Source: Heyndrickxia sporothermodurans
Lineage (GTDB): Bacteria; Bacillota; Bacilli; Bacillales; Bacillaceae_C
Assembly (NCBI RefSeq): GCF_016785185.1
Contig: NZ_JAEKDY010000128.1
DNA: 9,141 nucleotides
Strand: one strand, 5' to 3'
In this document: one piece after another, positions 1-5,019 of the stretch
Layout of the letters: each line of letters opens with the position of its first letter
Position numbering within the stretch: position 1 is the first letter of the stretch
Notes under the pieces: model-generated
Told to the model about the DNA's origin: nothing
The model's database searches: none
Seen by the model: only the letters and a program-made list of their open reading frames with translations
Translations under genes and position numbers: made by a program

Positions 1-42
1 CTCCCATTCCTTACGCAATTCTGGATTATTTCTTTGGGACAT
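1..42 (-). CDS. Start of IS66-type accessory protein TnpA (partial, runs off the window)
   Basis: On the minus strand an ATG at 42-40 opens a 14-codon reading frame, MSQRNNPELRKEWE, which continues beyond position 1. A strong ribosome binding site (GAGGAGG, plus-strand 50-56) lies 7 nt upstream of the ATG. From memory, the peptide resembles the N-terminus of the short first ORF (TnpA, helix-turn-helix accessory protein) of IS66-family elements in Bacilli, which often begins with a similar QRNPELRKEW stretch. If so, the element extends leftwards out of the window and its terminus lies somewhere between about 57 and 130; I could not locate an inverted repeat. The initiation site is well supported, but the family call rests on only 14 residues. 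Confidence 0.5.
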   Translation of the reverse strand, partial: MSQRNNPELRKEWE

Positions 43-70
43 AAAAAAACCTCCTCAAACTTTGATTTGA

Positions 71-259
71 AGAGATTATCTCACAGGTACTATATATGTT
101 AATAGGTGTATTCTATTTGACTCTTACGAATTATATGCAGTTTTTAATAAAAAAGTTGCTCCCGAGGAACGAAATGATCGTGTGAAACATTGGATGAAGG
201 AAATTAAACAACGGATGGAAGAGAATGTAGCCATTGTCGATATAGACTTTTTGACATAA
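71..259 (+). pseudogene. 3' remnant of an unidentified gene
   Basis: An open frame runs from just after a TGA at 68-70 to a TAA at 257-259. It has no start codon with a ribosome binding site at its head. The last 43 codons look like genuine coding sequence: hydrophilic, rich in K, E and R, ending EENVAIVDIDFLT, with normal low-GC codon use. The first 20 or so codons look less coding-like, so the true remnant may begin near 110-130. It lies beside the IS66-like start on the opposite strand, which suggests the 5' part was removed or separated by that insertion. In B. subtilis the gene just upstream of hpf is fliT, but I do not recognise this fragment as FliT and assign no function. Confidence 0.4.
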
Positions 260-285
260 TTCTCAAATTCGACAAAAAACTTTTC

Positions 286-311
286 GTTTTAAGCAGGAAT
301 ATGATGGGCTA
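286..311 (+). promoter_or_regulatory. Sigma-B-type general stress promoter for hpf
   Basis: GTTTTA at 286-291 and GGGCTA at 306-311 are separated by 14 bp. This fits the Bacillus sigma-B pattern (GTTTAA, 12-15 bp, GGGWAW) with one mismatch in the -35 and one or two in the -10. The motif overlaps a sigma-H-type motif. A perfect TATAAT at 310-315 could also serve sigma-A, but no good -35 lies 16-18 bp upstream of it. It drives the possible leader peptide and hpf. B. subtilis hpf (yvyD) is known to be under dual sigma-B and sigma-H control, which supports the reading. Confidence 0.55.
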
Positions 312-320
312 TAATAGAAA
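293..320 (+). promoter_or_regulatory. Sigma-H-type promoter overlapping the sigma-B site
   Basis: GCAGGAATA at 293-301 matches the sigma-H -35 consensus RNAGGAWWW at every position. After 12 bp, ATAGAAA at 314-320 matches RNNGAAT except for the last base. It lies directly across the sigma-B motif, so either holoenzyme would start transcription a few bases apart, around 325-330. This gives hpf expression at entry into stationary phase as well as under stress, as known for the B. subtilis orthologue. Confidence 0.5.
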
Positions 321-358
321 TATATAAACATAGTATTTATAATAGGAGGCAGTTTCCA

Positions 359-391
359 ATGTTTAAGCAAATGGAAGCGGCATCCATATAA
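359..391 (+). CDS. Possible 10-residue leader peptide upstream of hpf
   Basis: An AGGAGG box at 344-349 is followed 9 nt later by ATG and the short frame MFKQMEAASI, ending in TAA at 389-391. The stop lies just before the hpf ribosome binding site (393-401), so ribosomes finishing this peptide would be placed next to the hpf start. Having its own near-perfect ribosome binding site in a short 5' leader is the main evidence. The peptide shows no run of regulatory codons that would suggest classical attenuation. It could instead be a decayed or spurious start, and it has not been matched to anything. Confidence 0.35.
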   Translation: MFKQMEAASI

Positions 392-406
392 TGAGGAGGA
401 GTCCAT

Positions 407-955
407 ATGATGAACTACAACATACGTGGCGAGAACATTGAGGTAACTCCAGCAATTAGAGAATACACAGAGAAAAAAGTAAGTAAATTAGAACGATATT
501 TTACAGAAGTACCTGAAGCAAATGTACATGTTAATCTTAAAGTGTATCAAGATAAATCATCTAAAGTTGAAATTACCATTCCCCTCCCGCAATTAGTCCT
601 AAGGGCAGAGGAAATTAATAACGATATGTATGCAGCAATTGACTTAATTGTTGACAAGCTCGAAAGACAAATTCGTAAACATAAAACAAAAGTTAATCGT
701 AAATTCCGAGAAAAGGGAAATACGATGGAATTTTTCTCAAACGGTGAAAGCCAAGCGGAATCCGACGATGATCTTGAGTTTGAAGTTGTTCGTACAAAGC
801 AATTTGATCTGAAGCCGATGGATAGTGAAGAAGCGGTTCTTCAGATGAACATGCTCGGACATAATTTCTTCGTCTTCACCGATGCAGAATCAAATAACAC
901 AAACATCGTATATCGTCGAAAAGACGGAAAATATGGTTTAATTGAAACGAAATAG
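407..955 (+). CDS. hpf: Ribosome hibernation promoting factor, long form (HPF/YvyD)
   Basis: This 182-residue protein binds the 30S decoding region and joins two 70S ribosomes into inactive 100S dimers in stationary phase or stress. Residues 1-100 form the S30AE/YfiA ribosome-binding domain (start MNYNIRGENIEVTPAIREY; basic stretch KLERQIRKHKTKVNRKF near 86-102). A variable acidic linker covers about 103-124. The C-terminal dimerisation domain, from about 125, carries the conserved stretches LKPMDSEEAVLQMNMLGHNF and NIVYRRKDGKYGLI. The length is typical of the long form of Firmicutes. A GAGGAGGAG ribosome binding site (393-401) precedes two adjacent ATG codons at 407 and 410. The first has slightly better spacing, but the second gives the usual family N-terminus. 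Sigma-B and sigma-H motifs lie upstream and an intrinsic terminator follows directly. Confidence 0.96.
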   Translation: MMNYNIRGENIEVTPAIREYTEKKVSKLERYFTEVPEANVHVNLKVYQDKSSKVEITIPLPQLVLRAEEINNDMYAAIDLIVDKLERQIRKHKTKVNRKFREKGNTMEFFSNGESQAESDDDLEFEVVRTKQFDLKPMDSEEAVLQMNMLGHNFFVFTDAESNNTNIVYRRKDGKYGLIETK

Positions 956-967
956 TGATCTGGCAAT

Positions 968-1008
968 AAGGTGAGTACCTACAGTTGTAGTGTCTCGCCT
1001 TTCTTTTT
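968..1008 (+). terminator. Intrinsic terminator of hpf
   Basis: AAGGTGAG (968-975) pairs with CTCGCCTT (994-1001), with one G-T wobble. A second small stem, CTAC/GTAG (979-982 with 987-990), caps it across a small internal loop. A T-rich tail, TCTTTTT, follows at 1002-1008. It starts 12 nt after the hpf stop and separates hpf from the Lrp-type gene. The GTG at 990, a possible upstream start for that gene, lies inside this hairpin and is therefore unlikely to be used. Confidence 0.75.
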
Positions 1009-1028
1009 CCTTAAAAGTGGGTGATAAA

Positions 1029-1478
1029 ATGAAGTTGGATGATATTGATCGAAAAATTCTTCAAATTTTAACAGAAAACGGACGGGCTTCCTATGTAGAT
1101 ATTGGCAAGGAATTAAACTTGTCCCGTGTAGCAGTTCGCGAGCGAGTACATCAATTAATGAATAATGGCGTAATCGAAAAATTTACTGTTGTGATTAATT
1201 CGGAGAAAATTGGAAAGCAAGTATCCGCATTTTTTGAAGTGGATTGTGAACCAGCTTTTTTAGTTCAAGTTGCACAAGCTCTTGCAGATAATCCAAGTGT
1301 AGCCAGTTGCTATCAAATGACAGGCCCTAGCACATTACATATGCACGTTTTAGTCGACGACTTTATTGCTTTGGAAAATTTTATCAACAATGAATTGTAT
1401 GCGTTAGACGGGATAACAAGAGTTGAAAGTAATATTTTATTAAGGCGATTTAAAAGTCGAAATGGATTGAAGCTTTAA
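1029..1478 (+). CDS. ywrC: Lrp/AsnC-family transcriptional regulator (YwrC-like)
   Basis: This 149-residue DNA-binding regulator of the feast/famine type has two parts. An N-terminal winged helix-turn-helix (residues 4-60; LDDIDRKILQILTENGR, then IGKELNLSRVAVRERVHQL) begins exactly as Lrp proteins do. A C-terminal RAM effector and oligomerisation domain (about 65-142) carries MTGPSTLHMHVLVDD. Such proteins form dimers to octamers and usually sense amino acids. I chose ATG 1029, with GTGGGTGAT just upstream, because the in-frame GTG at 990 would add 13 residues encoded inside the hpf terminator. The context of a Ggt-like enzyme plus two short CHR transporters matches B. subtilis ywrC/ywrD/ywrB/ywrA. 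There, to my recollection, this regulator (also called ChrS) controls the chromate transporter genes. No clear promoter is visible; one may lie within the end of hpf. Confidence 0.88.
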   Translation: MKLDDIDRKILQILTENGRASYVDIGKELNLSRVAVRERVHQLMNNGVIEKFTVVINSEKIGKQVSAFFEVDCEPAFLVQVAQALADNPSVASCYQMTGPSTLHMHVLVDDFIALENFINNELYALDGITRVESNILLRRFKSRNGLKL

Positions 1479-1534
1479 GTGAAACAACTGCACACTTAGG
1501 GCGGAATTTGCGTGCGAAATCCTAAAGCCTGAGA

Positions 1535-1761
1535 TCAGGTGGATAAATCTGCCGGATACGGGAAGATAAGGATAGATGTACCCTTCTCAAGTGGACGAAT
1601 CCGCCGGATGCGGGAAGATAAGGATGGATGAACCCTTCTCAAGTGGACGAATCCGCCGGATGCGGGAAGATAAGGATGGATGATCCCTGCTCAAGTGGAC
1701 GAATCTGCCGGATGCGGGAAGATAAAGCCAGAAAAAACATACTCAACTGGACGAAACCTCG
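1535..1761. repeat. Tandem repeat with 52-bp period, four copies plus a partial fifth
   Basis: Copies start at 1535, 1587, 1639 and 1691, exactly 52 bp apart, each opening with TCAAGTGGACGAATC or a close variant. A degenerate fifth start, TCAACTGGACGAA, lies at 1743 in the same register. Copies 2 and 3 are nearly identical; copies 1 and 4 are more diverged, the fourth losing its second half. Each unit contains the short dyad ATCYGCCGGAT (for example 1599-1609) followed by GCGGGAAGATAA. The period is not a multiple of three, so this is not a repeated protein segment. The array looks richer in GC than the flanking AT-rich DNA. It fills most of the interval between ywrC and the terminator at 1816 and would be part of the ywrC transcript's 3' end. 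The rest of 1479-1996 holds that terminator and the ywrD control region. Confidence 0.9.
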
Positions 1762-1815
1762 AAATAAACCCTAAAAATGACATAGCGTGCTAGTTACTAA
1801 AATGCGCATAATCCG

Positions 1816-1846
1816 AACCGGGCATCTTTTTCGCCTGGTTTTTCTT
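1816..1846 (+). terminator. Intrinsic terminator downstream of the ywrC-like gene and repeat array
   Basis: AACCGGGC (1816-1823) pairs with GCCTGGTT (1833-1840), with one G-T wobble around a 9-nt loop, and runs into TTTCTT. It lies about 340 nt after the ywrC stop and before the ywrD promoter region, so it separates the two transcription units. The array and this hairpin would form an unusually long 3' untranslated region of ywrC. Confidence 0.75.
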
Positions 1847-1860
1847 ATTAAAAAAATTTA

Positions 1861-1892
1861 TTGTAGAATAAAATGAAAATTTTCTATATAAT
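1861..1892 (+). promoter_or_regulatory. Candidate promoter for the ywrD-like gene
   Basis: A perfect TATAAT lies at 1887-1892 in AT-rich DNA. The best -35 is TTGTAG at 1861-1866, with 20 bp to TATAAT or 18 bp to the overlapping TATATA at 1885-1890, so spacing is not ideal. Transcription would start near 1899, placing both palindromes (1918-1959) in the first part of the transcript, where a bound protein would repress. A second, weaker option is TTAACA (1944-1949), 16 bp, GATTAT (1966-1971). For that one the first palindrome would be centred near -50, and the leader would be very short. Confidence 0.45.
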
Positions 1893-1917
1893 CGTAATTA
1901 ATTAAAAAATAATTCCG

Positions 1918-1938
1918 TTTGTAAATTATTTTTACAAA
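1918..1938. promoter_or_regulatory. Palindromic operator resembling a TnrA/GlnR box
   Basis: TTTGTAAA (1918-1925) and TTTACAAA (1931-1938) form a perfect 8-bp inverted repeat around 5 bp. The inner 17 bp (1920-1936) fit the Bacillus TnrA/GlnR consensus TGTNANAWWWTMTNACA at all but two constrained positions, including both TGT/ACA ends and correct spacing. My recollection, not checked, is that B. subtilis ywrD is among the TnrA-box genes, so nitrogen control is plausible. An alternative reader is the Lrp-type protein encoded next door. In this AT-rich stretch some dyad symmetry is expected by chance. Confidence 0.5.
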
Positions 1939-1941
1939 AAA

Positions 1942-1959
1942 GATTAACAAATGTTAATC
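1942..1959. promoter_or_regulatory. Second perfect palindrome upstream of ywrD
   Basis: GATTAACA (1942-1949) and TGTTAATC (1952-1959) form a perfect 8-bp inverted repeat with a 2-bp centre, giving an 18-bp dyad. It begins 4 bp after the TnrA-like box and ends 21 bp before the ribosome binding site. Its sequence differs from the first palindrome, so a different protein may bind. The neighbouring Lrp-type regulator is the obvious candidate by position only. As RNA it could also form a small hairpin. Confidence 0.45.
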
Positions 1960-1996
1960 AAAAAGGATTATTTTTTTTCAAGGAGGGAATAGAAGG

Positions 1997-3607
1997 GTGA
2001 AATTGGATCATTTGTATCAGCCGTATTCTTCGGTTCGTAACACAATTTTTGCGAAAAATGGAATGGTGGCGACATCGCAGCCATTGGCAGCTCAGGCTGG
2101 ACTTAGTATTCTTCGAAAAGGTGGAAATGCGATTGATGCGGCAATTGCTACGGCGGCAGCTTTAACGGTAGTTGAACCAACTTCAAATGGAATTGGTGGG
2201 GATGCATTTGCACTCGTTTGGACGAATGGGAAGTTGCATGGATTAAATGGGAGCGGTCCCGCACCTAAGTCCATTTCTATCGATGACATCAAGGCGAGAG
2301 GCTATGAAAAAATGCCAAAATACGGTGTTATTCCGATTACAGTTCCTGGTGCACCAGCTGCTTGGGTCGAGCTATCAAAGAAGTTCGGCAAACTGCCGCT
2401 GCAAGATGTACTCCAACCAGCGATTCGCTATGCGGAGGACGGCTATCCGCTCACACCAATATTAGGAAAAAATTGGATGGAAACCTATAAACGTTTCAAA
2501 GAAATTTTCAAAGGGGAAGAATATCAGCCTTGGTTTGACACGTTTGCCCCAAATGGAAATGCACCTCTTATAGGTGATATTTGGCGTTCACCTGGTCATG
2601 CTGCCACATTACAATCAATTGCAGAGACAGATGGGGAAAGTTTTTACCGTGGAGAATTAGCTGAAAAAATTGCAGATTATATTCAAAAATATGATGGATT
2701 TTTATCAAAAGAGGATTTGGCTGAATTCAAAGCGGAATGGGTCGAACCGATTTCTACTCATTATCGCGGCTACGATGTTTGGGAAATTCCACCGAATGGG
2801 CAAGGGCTGGTGGCATTAATGGCCTTAAATATTGCGCGCGGCTTTGATTTTACCGAAAAAGAAACGGTCGAGACATATCATAAACAAATTGAAGCAATGA
2901 AGCTTGCTTTTACTGATGGGAAAGCTTTTATTACTGATCAAAGACATATGAAACTTACGACAGAACATTTATTATCAGAAGAGTATGCAAGAACGAGACG
3001 TGAATTGATTGAAGATATGGCATTAGTCCCTGATCCATATAAGCCGCCAAGTGGAGGTACTGTGTATTTGGCTGCTGCAGATGGGGAGGGTAATATGGTT
3101 TCCTTTATTCAAAGTAATTATATGGGATTCGGTTCGGGAATTGTTATCCCTGGAACAGGTATTGCTTTACAAAATCGTGGACATGATTTTTCTTTAGATC
3201 CGGAGCATTCCAATGCCTTACAACCTGGAAAGAAAACCTATCACACCATTATTCCTGGTTTTCTTACAAAGGACAATCAAGCGGTTGGTCCATTTGGTGT
3301 TATGGGTGGTTATATGCAGCCGCAGGGACATTTTCAAGTAGTCATGAATACAGTCGATTTTCATTTAAATCCTCAAGCTGCCTTGGATGCCCCACGTTGG
3401 CAATGGATAGAAGGGAAAAAAGTTGTTGTTGAAGCGAATTTTCCAAACCATCTTGTCCAGGCATTGATTCGTTTAGGTCATCAAATAGAAATTGCGCCTG
3501 ATACTGGCGGTTTTGGCAGGGGGCAAATTATTTGGCGAAATCCTGAAACTGGTGTTTTAATGGGAGGGACAGAATCTAGAACAGATGGGTCGATTGCAGC
3601 TTGGTAG
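1997..3607 (+). CDS. ywrD: Gamma-glutamyltransferase-family enzyme, cytoplasmic (YwrD-like)
   Basis: This 536-residue Ntn-hydrolase belongs to the gamma-glutamyltransferase family, whose members cleave or transfer gamma-glutamyl groups (for example from glutathione) or act as acylases on related amides. The family N-terminal block is present (MVATSQPLAAQAG at 23-35, RKGGNAIDAAIA at 40-51, NGIGGDAF at 64-71). The expected self-cleavage point is before Thr355 in PPSGGTVYLAAADG, which would leave this threonine as the catalytic nucleophile of the small subunit. FGVMGGYMQPQGH (433-445) holds the conserved glycine pair. There is no signal peptide, unlike secreted Ggt, so the enzyme should be intracellular. 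The GTG start at 1997 has AGGAGGG (1981-1987) 9 nt upstream. The family is certain, while the true substrate is not: the B. subtilis homologue is only weakly characterised. It is probably co-transcribed with the two transporter genes, as no terminator follows. Confidence 0.9.
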   Translation: MKLDHLYQPYSSVRNTIFAKNGMVATSQPLAAQAGLSILRKGGNAIDAAIATAAALTVVEPTSNGIGGDAFALVWTNGKLHGLNGSGPAPKSISIDDIKARGYEKMPKYGVIPITVPGAPAAWVELSKKFGKLPLQDVLQPAIRYAEDGYPLTPILGKNWMETYKRFKEIFKGEEYQPWFDTFAPNGNAPLIGDIWRSPGHAATLQSIAETDGESFYRGELAEKIADYIQKYDGFLSKEDLAEFKAEWVEPISTHYRGYDVWEIPPNGQGLVALMALNIARGFDFTEKETVETYHKQIEAMKLAFTDGKAFITDQRHMKLTTEHLLSEEYARTRRELIEDMALVPDPYKPPSGGTVYLAAADGEGNMVSFIQSNYMGFGSGIVIPGTGIALQNRGHDFSLDPEHSNALQPGKKTYHTIIPGFLTKDNQAVGPFGVMGGYMQPQGHFQVVMNTVDFHLNPQAALDAPRWQWIEGKKVVVEANFPNHLVQALIRLGHQIEIAPDTGGFGRGQIIWRNPETGVLMGGTESRTDGSIAAW

Positions 3608-3724
3608 TGAATAGGATTGGTTCGTTCAAATATGGTCAATCTAACGATATCGATCATTTTGTGTATGAGGAAATTTTTCAACGAGAATAACATCAATAGA
3701 AATGATTAAAGGATTGTGATAGTT

Positions 3725-4285
3725 TTGAAACAAATGGATATTTTTATTGCCTTTTTCCGATCGGGTATGCTCGGCTATGGAGGAGGATTATCCGCCATTC
3801 CGCTTATGCATAGGGAAGTCGTCGAAACGTATAAATGGATGGATGACGAAGAATTTTCCGATATATTGGCATTGGCTAATACACTCCCCGGGCCAATTAA
3901 TACGAAAATGTCTGGATATATTGGCTGGAGGGTAGGCGGCTTTTTAGGGATGCTAACGGCCCTTGCCGCAACGGTTCTTCCCACAGTTATTTTAATGATT
4001 ATTTTATTAACGGTATTACATGCGTATCATGACAAACCATGGGTAAGAGGGATGTCGAAAGCCGTTGTACCAATTGCTGGTGTCATGTTAGGTGTGCTCA
4101 CATGGGATTTTGTCAAAAAGTCAAAGAATTCGATGGGATGGATGTCAACTCTCATTGTCATCGGGATTAGTATTGTCGTTATTAATATTTTAGGACTTCA
4201 TCCAGCGATCATGATTGTTGGACTTCTAATTGCTGCTTTATTTTCGAAACAGGAAGAGAAAGAAAAGCAGGTGAAAGCATCATGA
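3725..4285 (+). CDS. ywrB: Short-chain chromate transporter subunit, N-type (YwrB-like)
   Basis: This is a small membrane protein of the CHR superfamily (chromate_transp). The family signature is clear: FFRSGMLGYGGGLSAIPLM near the N-terminus, then LALANTLPGPINTKMSGYIG, followed by hydrophobic segments at roughly 70-98, 110-126, 135-155 and 158-175 and a charged tail (KQEEKEKQVK). Short CHR proteins carry one domain and work as a pair with a second, homologous gene, which follows here. In B. subtilis the pair (ywrB/ywrA, also chr3N/chr3C) confers chromate efflux when both are expressed. I take TTG 3725 as the start (186 residues), because AAAGGA at 3708-3713 is 11 nt upstream. An in-frame GTG at 3716 is only 2 nt from that site, and an ATG at 3734 is too far. 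No promoter is obvious in the 108-nt gap after ywrD. Confidence 0.85.
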   Translation: MKQMDIFIAFFRSGMLGYGGGLSAIPLMHREVVETYKWMDDEEFSDILALANTLPGPINTKMSGYIGWRVGGFLGMLTALAATVLPTVILMIILLTVLHAYHDKPWVRGMSKAVVPIAGVMLGVLTWDFVKKSKNSMGWMSTLIVIGISIVVINILGLHPAIMIVGLLIAALFSKQEEKEKQVKAS

Positions 4286-4812
4286 TCTATTGGCAAATTT
4301 TCGTAGCGAACTTTATGGCGAATTTTTTAGGATATGGAGGGGGACCCGCCTCTATTCCCTTACTTGAACATGAAGTAGTTGATCGTTATAAATGGTTTAC
4401 CGTCCATGAATTTAGTGAAATGGTCGCGTTAGGAAATGCGTTGCCGGGACCAATAGCGACTAAATTAGCTGGTTTTGTTGGTTACCAGCAAGGGGGGATA
4501 TTAGGAGCCATTGTCGGTTTATTTGCGACCATTGCGCCCTCCATTATTTTACTGATCATTTTATTGGGGATTTTACTAAAATTTAAAGAGTCTCCGAAGG
4601 TAAAAAATATGACGAAACTCGTTCGTCCGGCGATAGCGGTACTATTAGGAGTCATGACAATTGACTTTTTCTCCAGTTCATACGAAGGAATTGGTATCAT
4701 ACATACCATCTTTTTAGGTGGTGCGAGTCTGCTATTATTAGAAAAGTGGAAAGTAAGTCCCGTCTACGTTATTTGTGGGGCTTTACTATATGGAGCAATC
4801 TTTCTTGGGTAA
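4282..4812 (+). CDS. ywrA: Short-chain chromate transporter subunit, C-type (YwrA-like)
   Basis: This 176-residue CHR-superfamily membrane protein is the partner of the preceding gene. Its ATG overlaps the upstream TGA (ATGA at 4282-4285), indicating translational coupling; AGGTGA at 4269-4274 is the ribosome binding site. The signature repeats that of the partner: NFMANFLGYGGGPASIPLL, then MVALGNALPGPIATKLAGFVGY, followed by hydrophobic stretches ending in VYVICGALLYGAIFLG. The two proteins are clearly related, so an old duplication produced the pair. In the family the two halves are thought to insert with opposite topology and form the working transporter. The substrate is inferred (chromate, possibly sulfate-like anions). 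A strong terminator follows 11 nt after the stop. Confidence 0.87.
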   Translation: MIYWQIFVANFMANFLGYGGGPASIPLLEHEVVDRYKWFTVHEFSEMVALGNALPGPIATKLAGFVGYQQGGILGAIVGLFATIAPSIILLIILLGILLKFKESPKVKNMTKLVRPAIAVLLGVMTIDFFSSSYEGIGIIHTIFLGGASLLLLEKWKVSPVYVICGALLYGAIFLG

Positions 4813-4822
4813 GGAAATTTTT

Positions 4823-4856
4823 GGCCTGATACATGTTATCAGGTCTTAATTTTTTT
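4823..4856 (+). terminator. Intrinsic terminator after the transporter pair
   Basis: GGCCTGATA (4823-4831) pairs with TATCAGGTC (4837-4845), 9 bp with one G-T wobble around a 5-nt loop, followed by TTAATTTTTTT. It closes the ywrD-ywrB-ywrA unit and isolates secA from it. Confidence 0.85.
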
Positions 4857-4873
4857 CTTCTACTTGGTATGAG

Positions 4874-4903
4874 TTGTCACTTCATAGTATACAATGGTAA
4901 AAT
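4874..4903 (+). promoter_or_regulatory. Sigma-A promoter of secA, extended -10
   Basis: TTGTCA at 4874-4879 and TAAAAT at 4898-4903 are 18 bp apart; each differs from consensus at one base. The TGG just before the -10 supplies an extended -10 (TGN) element. Transcription would begin near 4910, giving secA a leader of about 110 nt. Confidence 0.65.
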
Positions 4904-4932
4904 TTAATCAGGTTTCAAAATAAGAATGCTTG

Positions 4933-4993
4933 GTGAGAGGATTTTTGGTCTTTCATCACGAAAGAGTTAAGACCTAAACGAAAGTTCACTCAC
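4933..4993 (+). promoter_or_regulatory. Possible structured leader of secA
   Basis: Within the secA leader, GTGAG (4933-4937) can pair with CTCAC (4989-4993). Inside that, GGTCTT (4947-4952) can pair with AAGACC (4969-4974), while CTTTC (4950-4954) can alternatively pair with GAAAG (4960-4964). The nested and mutually exclusive stems could form a small regulatory RNA structure. It ends about 10 nt before the ribosome binding site (AAAGGAG, 5003-5009) and does not mask it. The stems are short, so this may be chance; I recognise no known riboswitch. Confidence 0.25.
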
Positions 4994-5019
4994 ATTTACT
5001 ATAAAGGAGCGTTTACTAC

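Noticed and set aside
942..970. Promoter for the Lrp-type gene (TTGAAA at 942, AATAAG at 965)
   Set aside because: The -10 matches only four of six bases, and the -35 lies in the conserved end of hpf coding sequence. Too weak to list as a feature.
990..1028. Upstream GTG start for the Lrp-type gene, adding 13 residues
   Set aside because: The extra codons lie within the hpf terminator and T-tract and have no ribosome binding site. The ATG at 1029 gives the usual Lrp N-terminus and has a site just upstream.
1535..1761. CRISPR array
   Set aside because: The copies are contiguous 52-bp units without unique spacers, and there are no cas genes. It is a simple tandem repeat.
3608..3715. Separate promoter or terminator between ywrD and ywrB
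   Set aside because: Only short dyads (GATTG/CAATC and the 8-bp CGATATCG) are visible, with no T-tract after a stem and no convincing -35/-10 pair. Co-transcription is the simpler reading.
4926..4970. A 14-codon frame (MLGERIFGLSSRKS) in the secA leader as a SecM-like arrest peptide
   Set aside because: No ribosome binding site precedes the ATG, there is no secretion signal, and I see no arrest-like motif. It coincides with the hairpin region and is probably chance.
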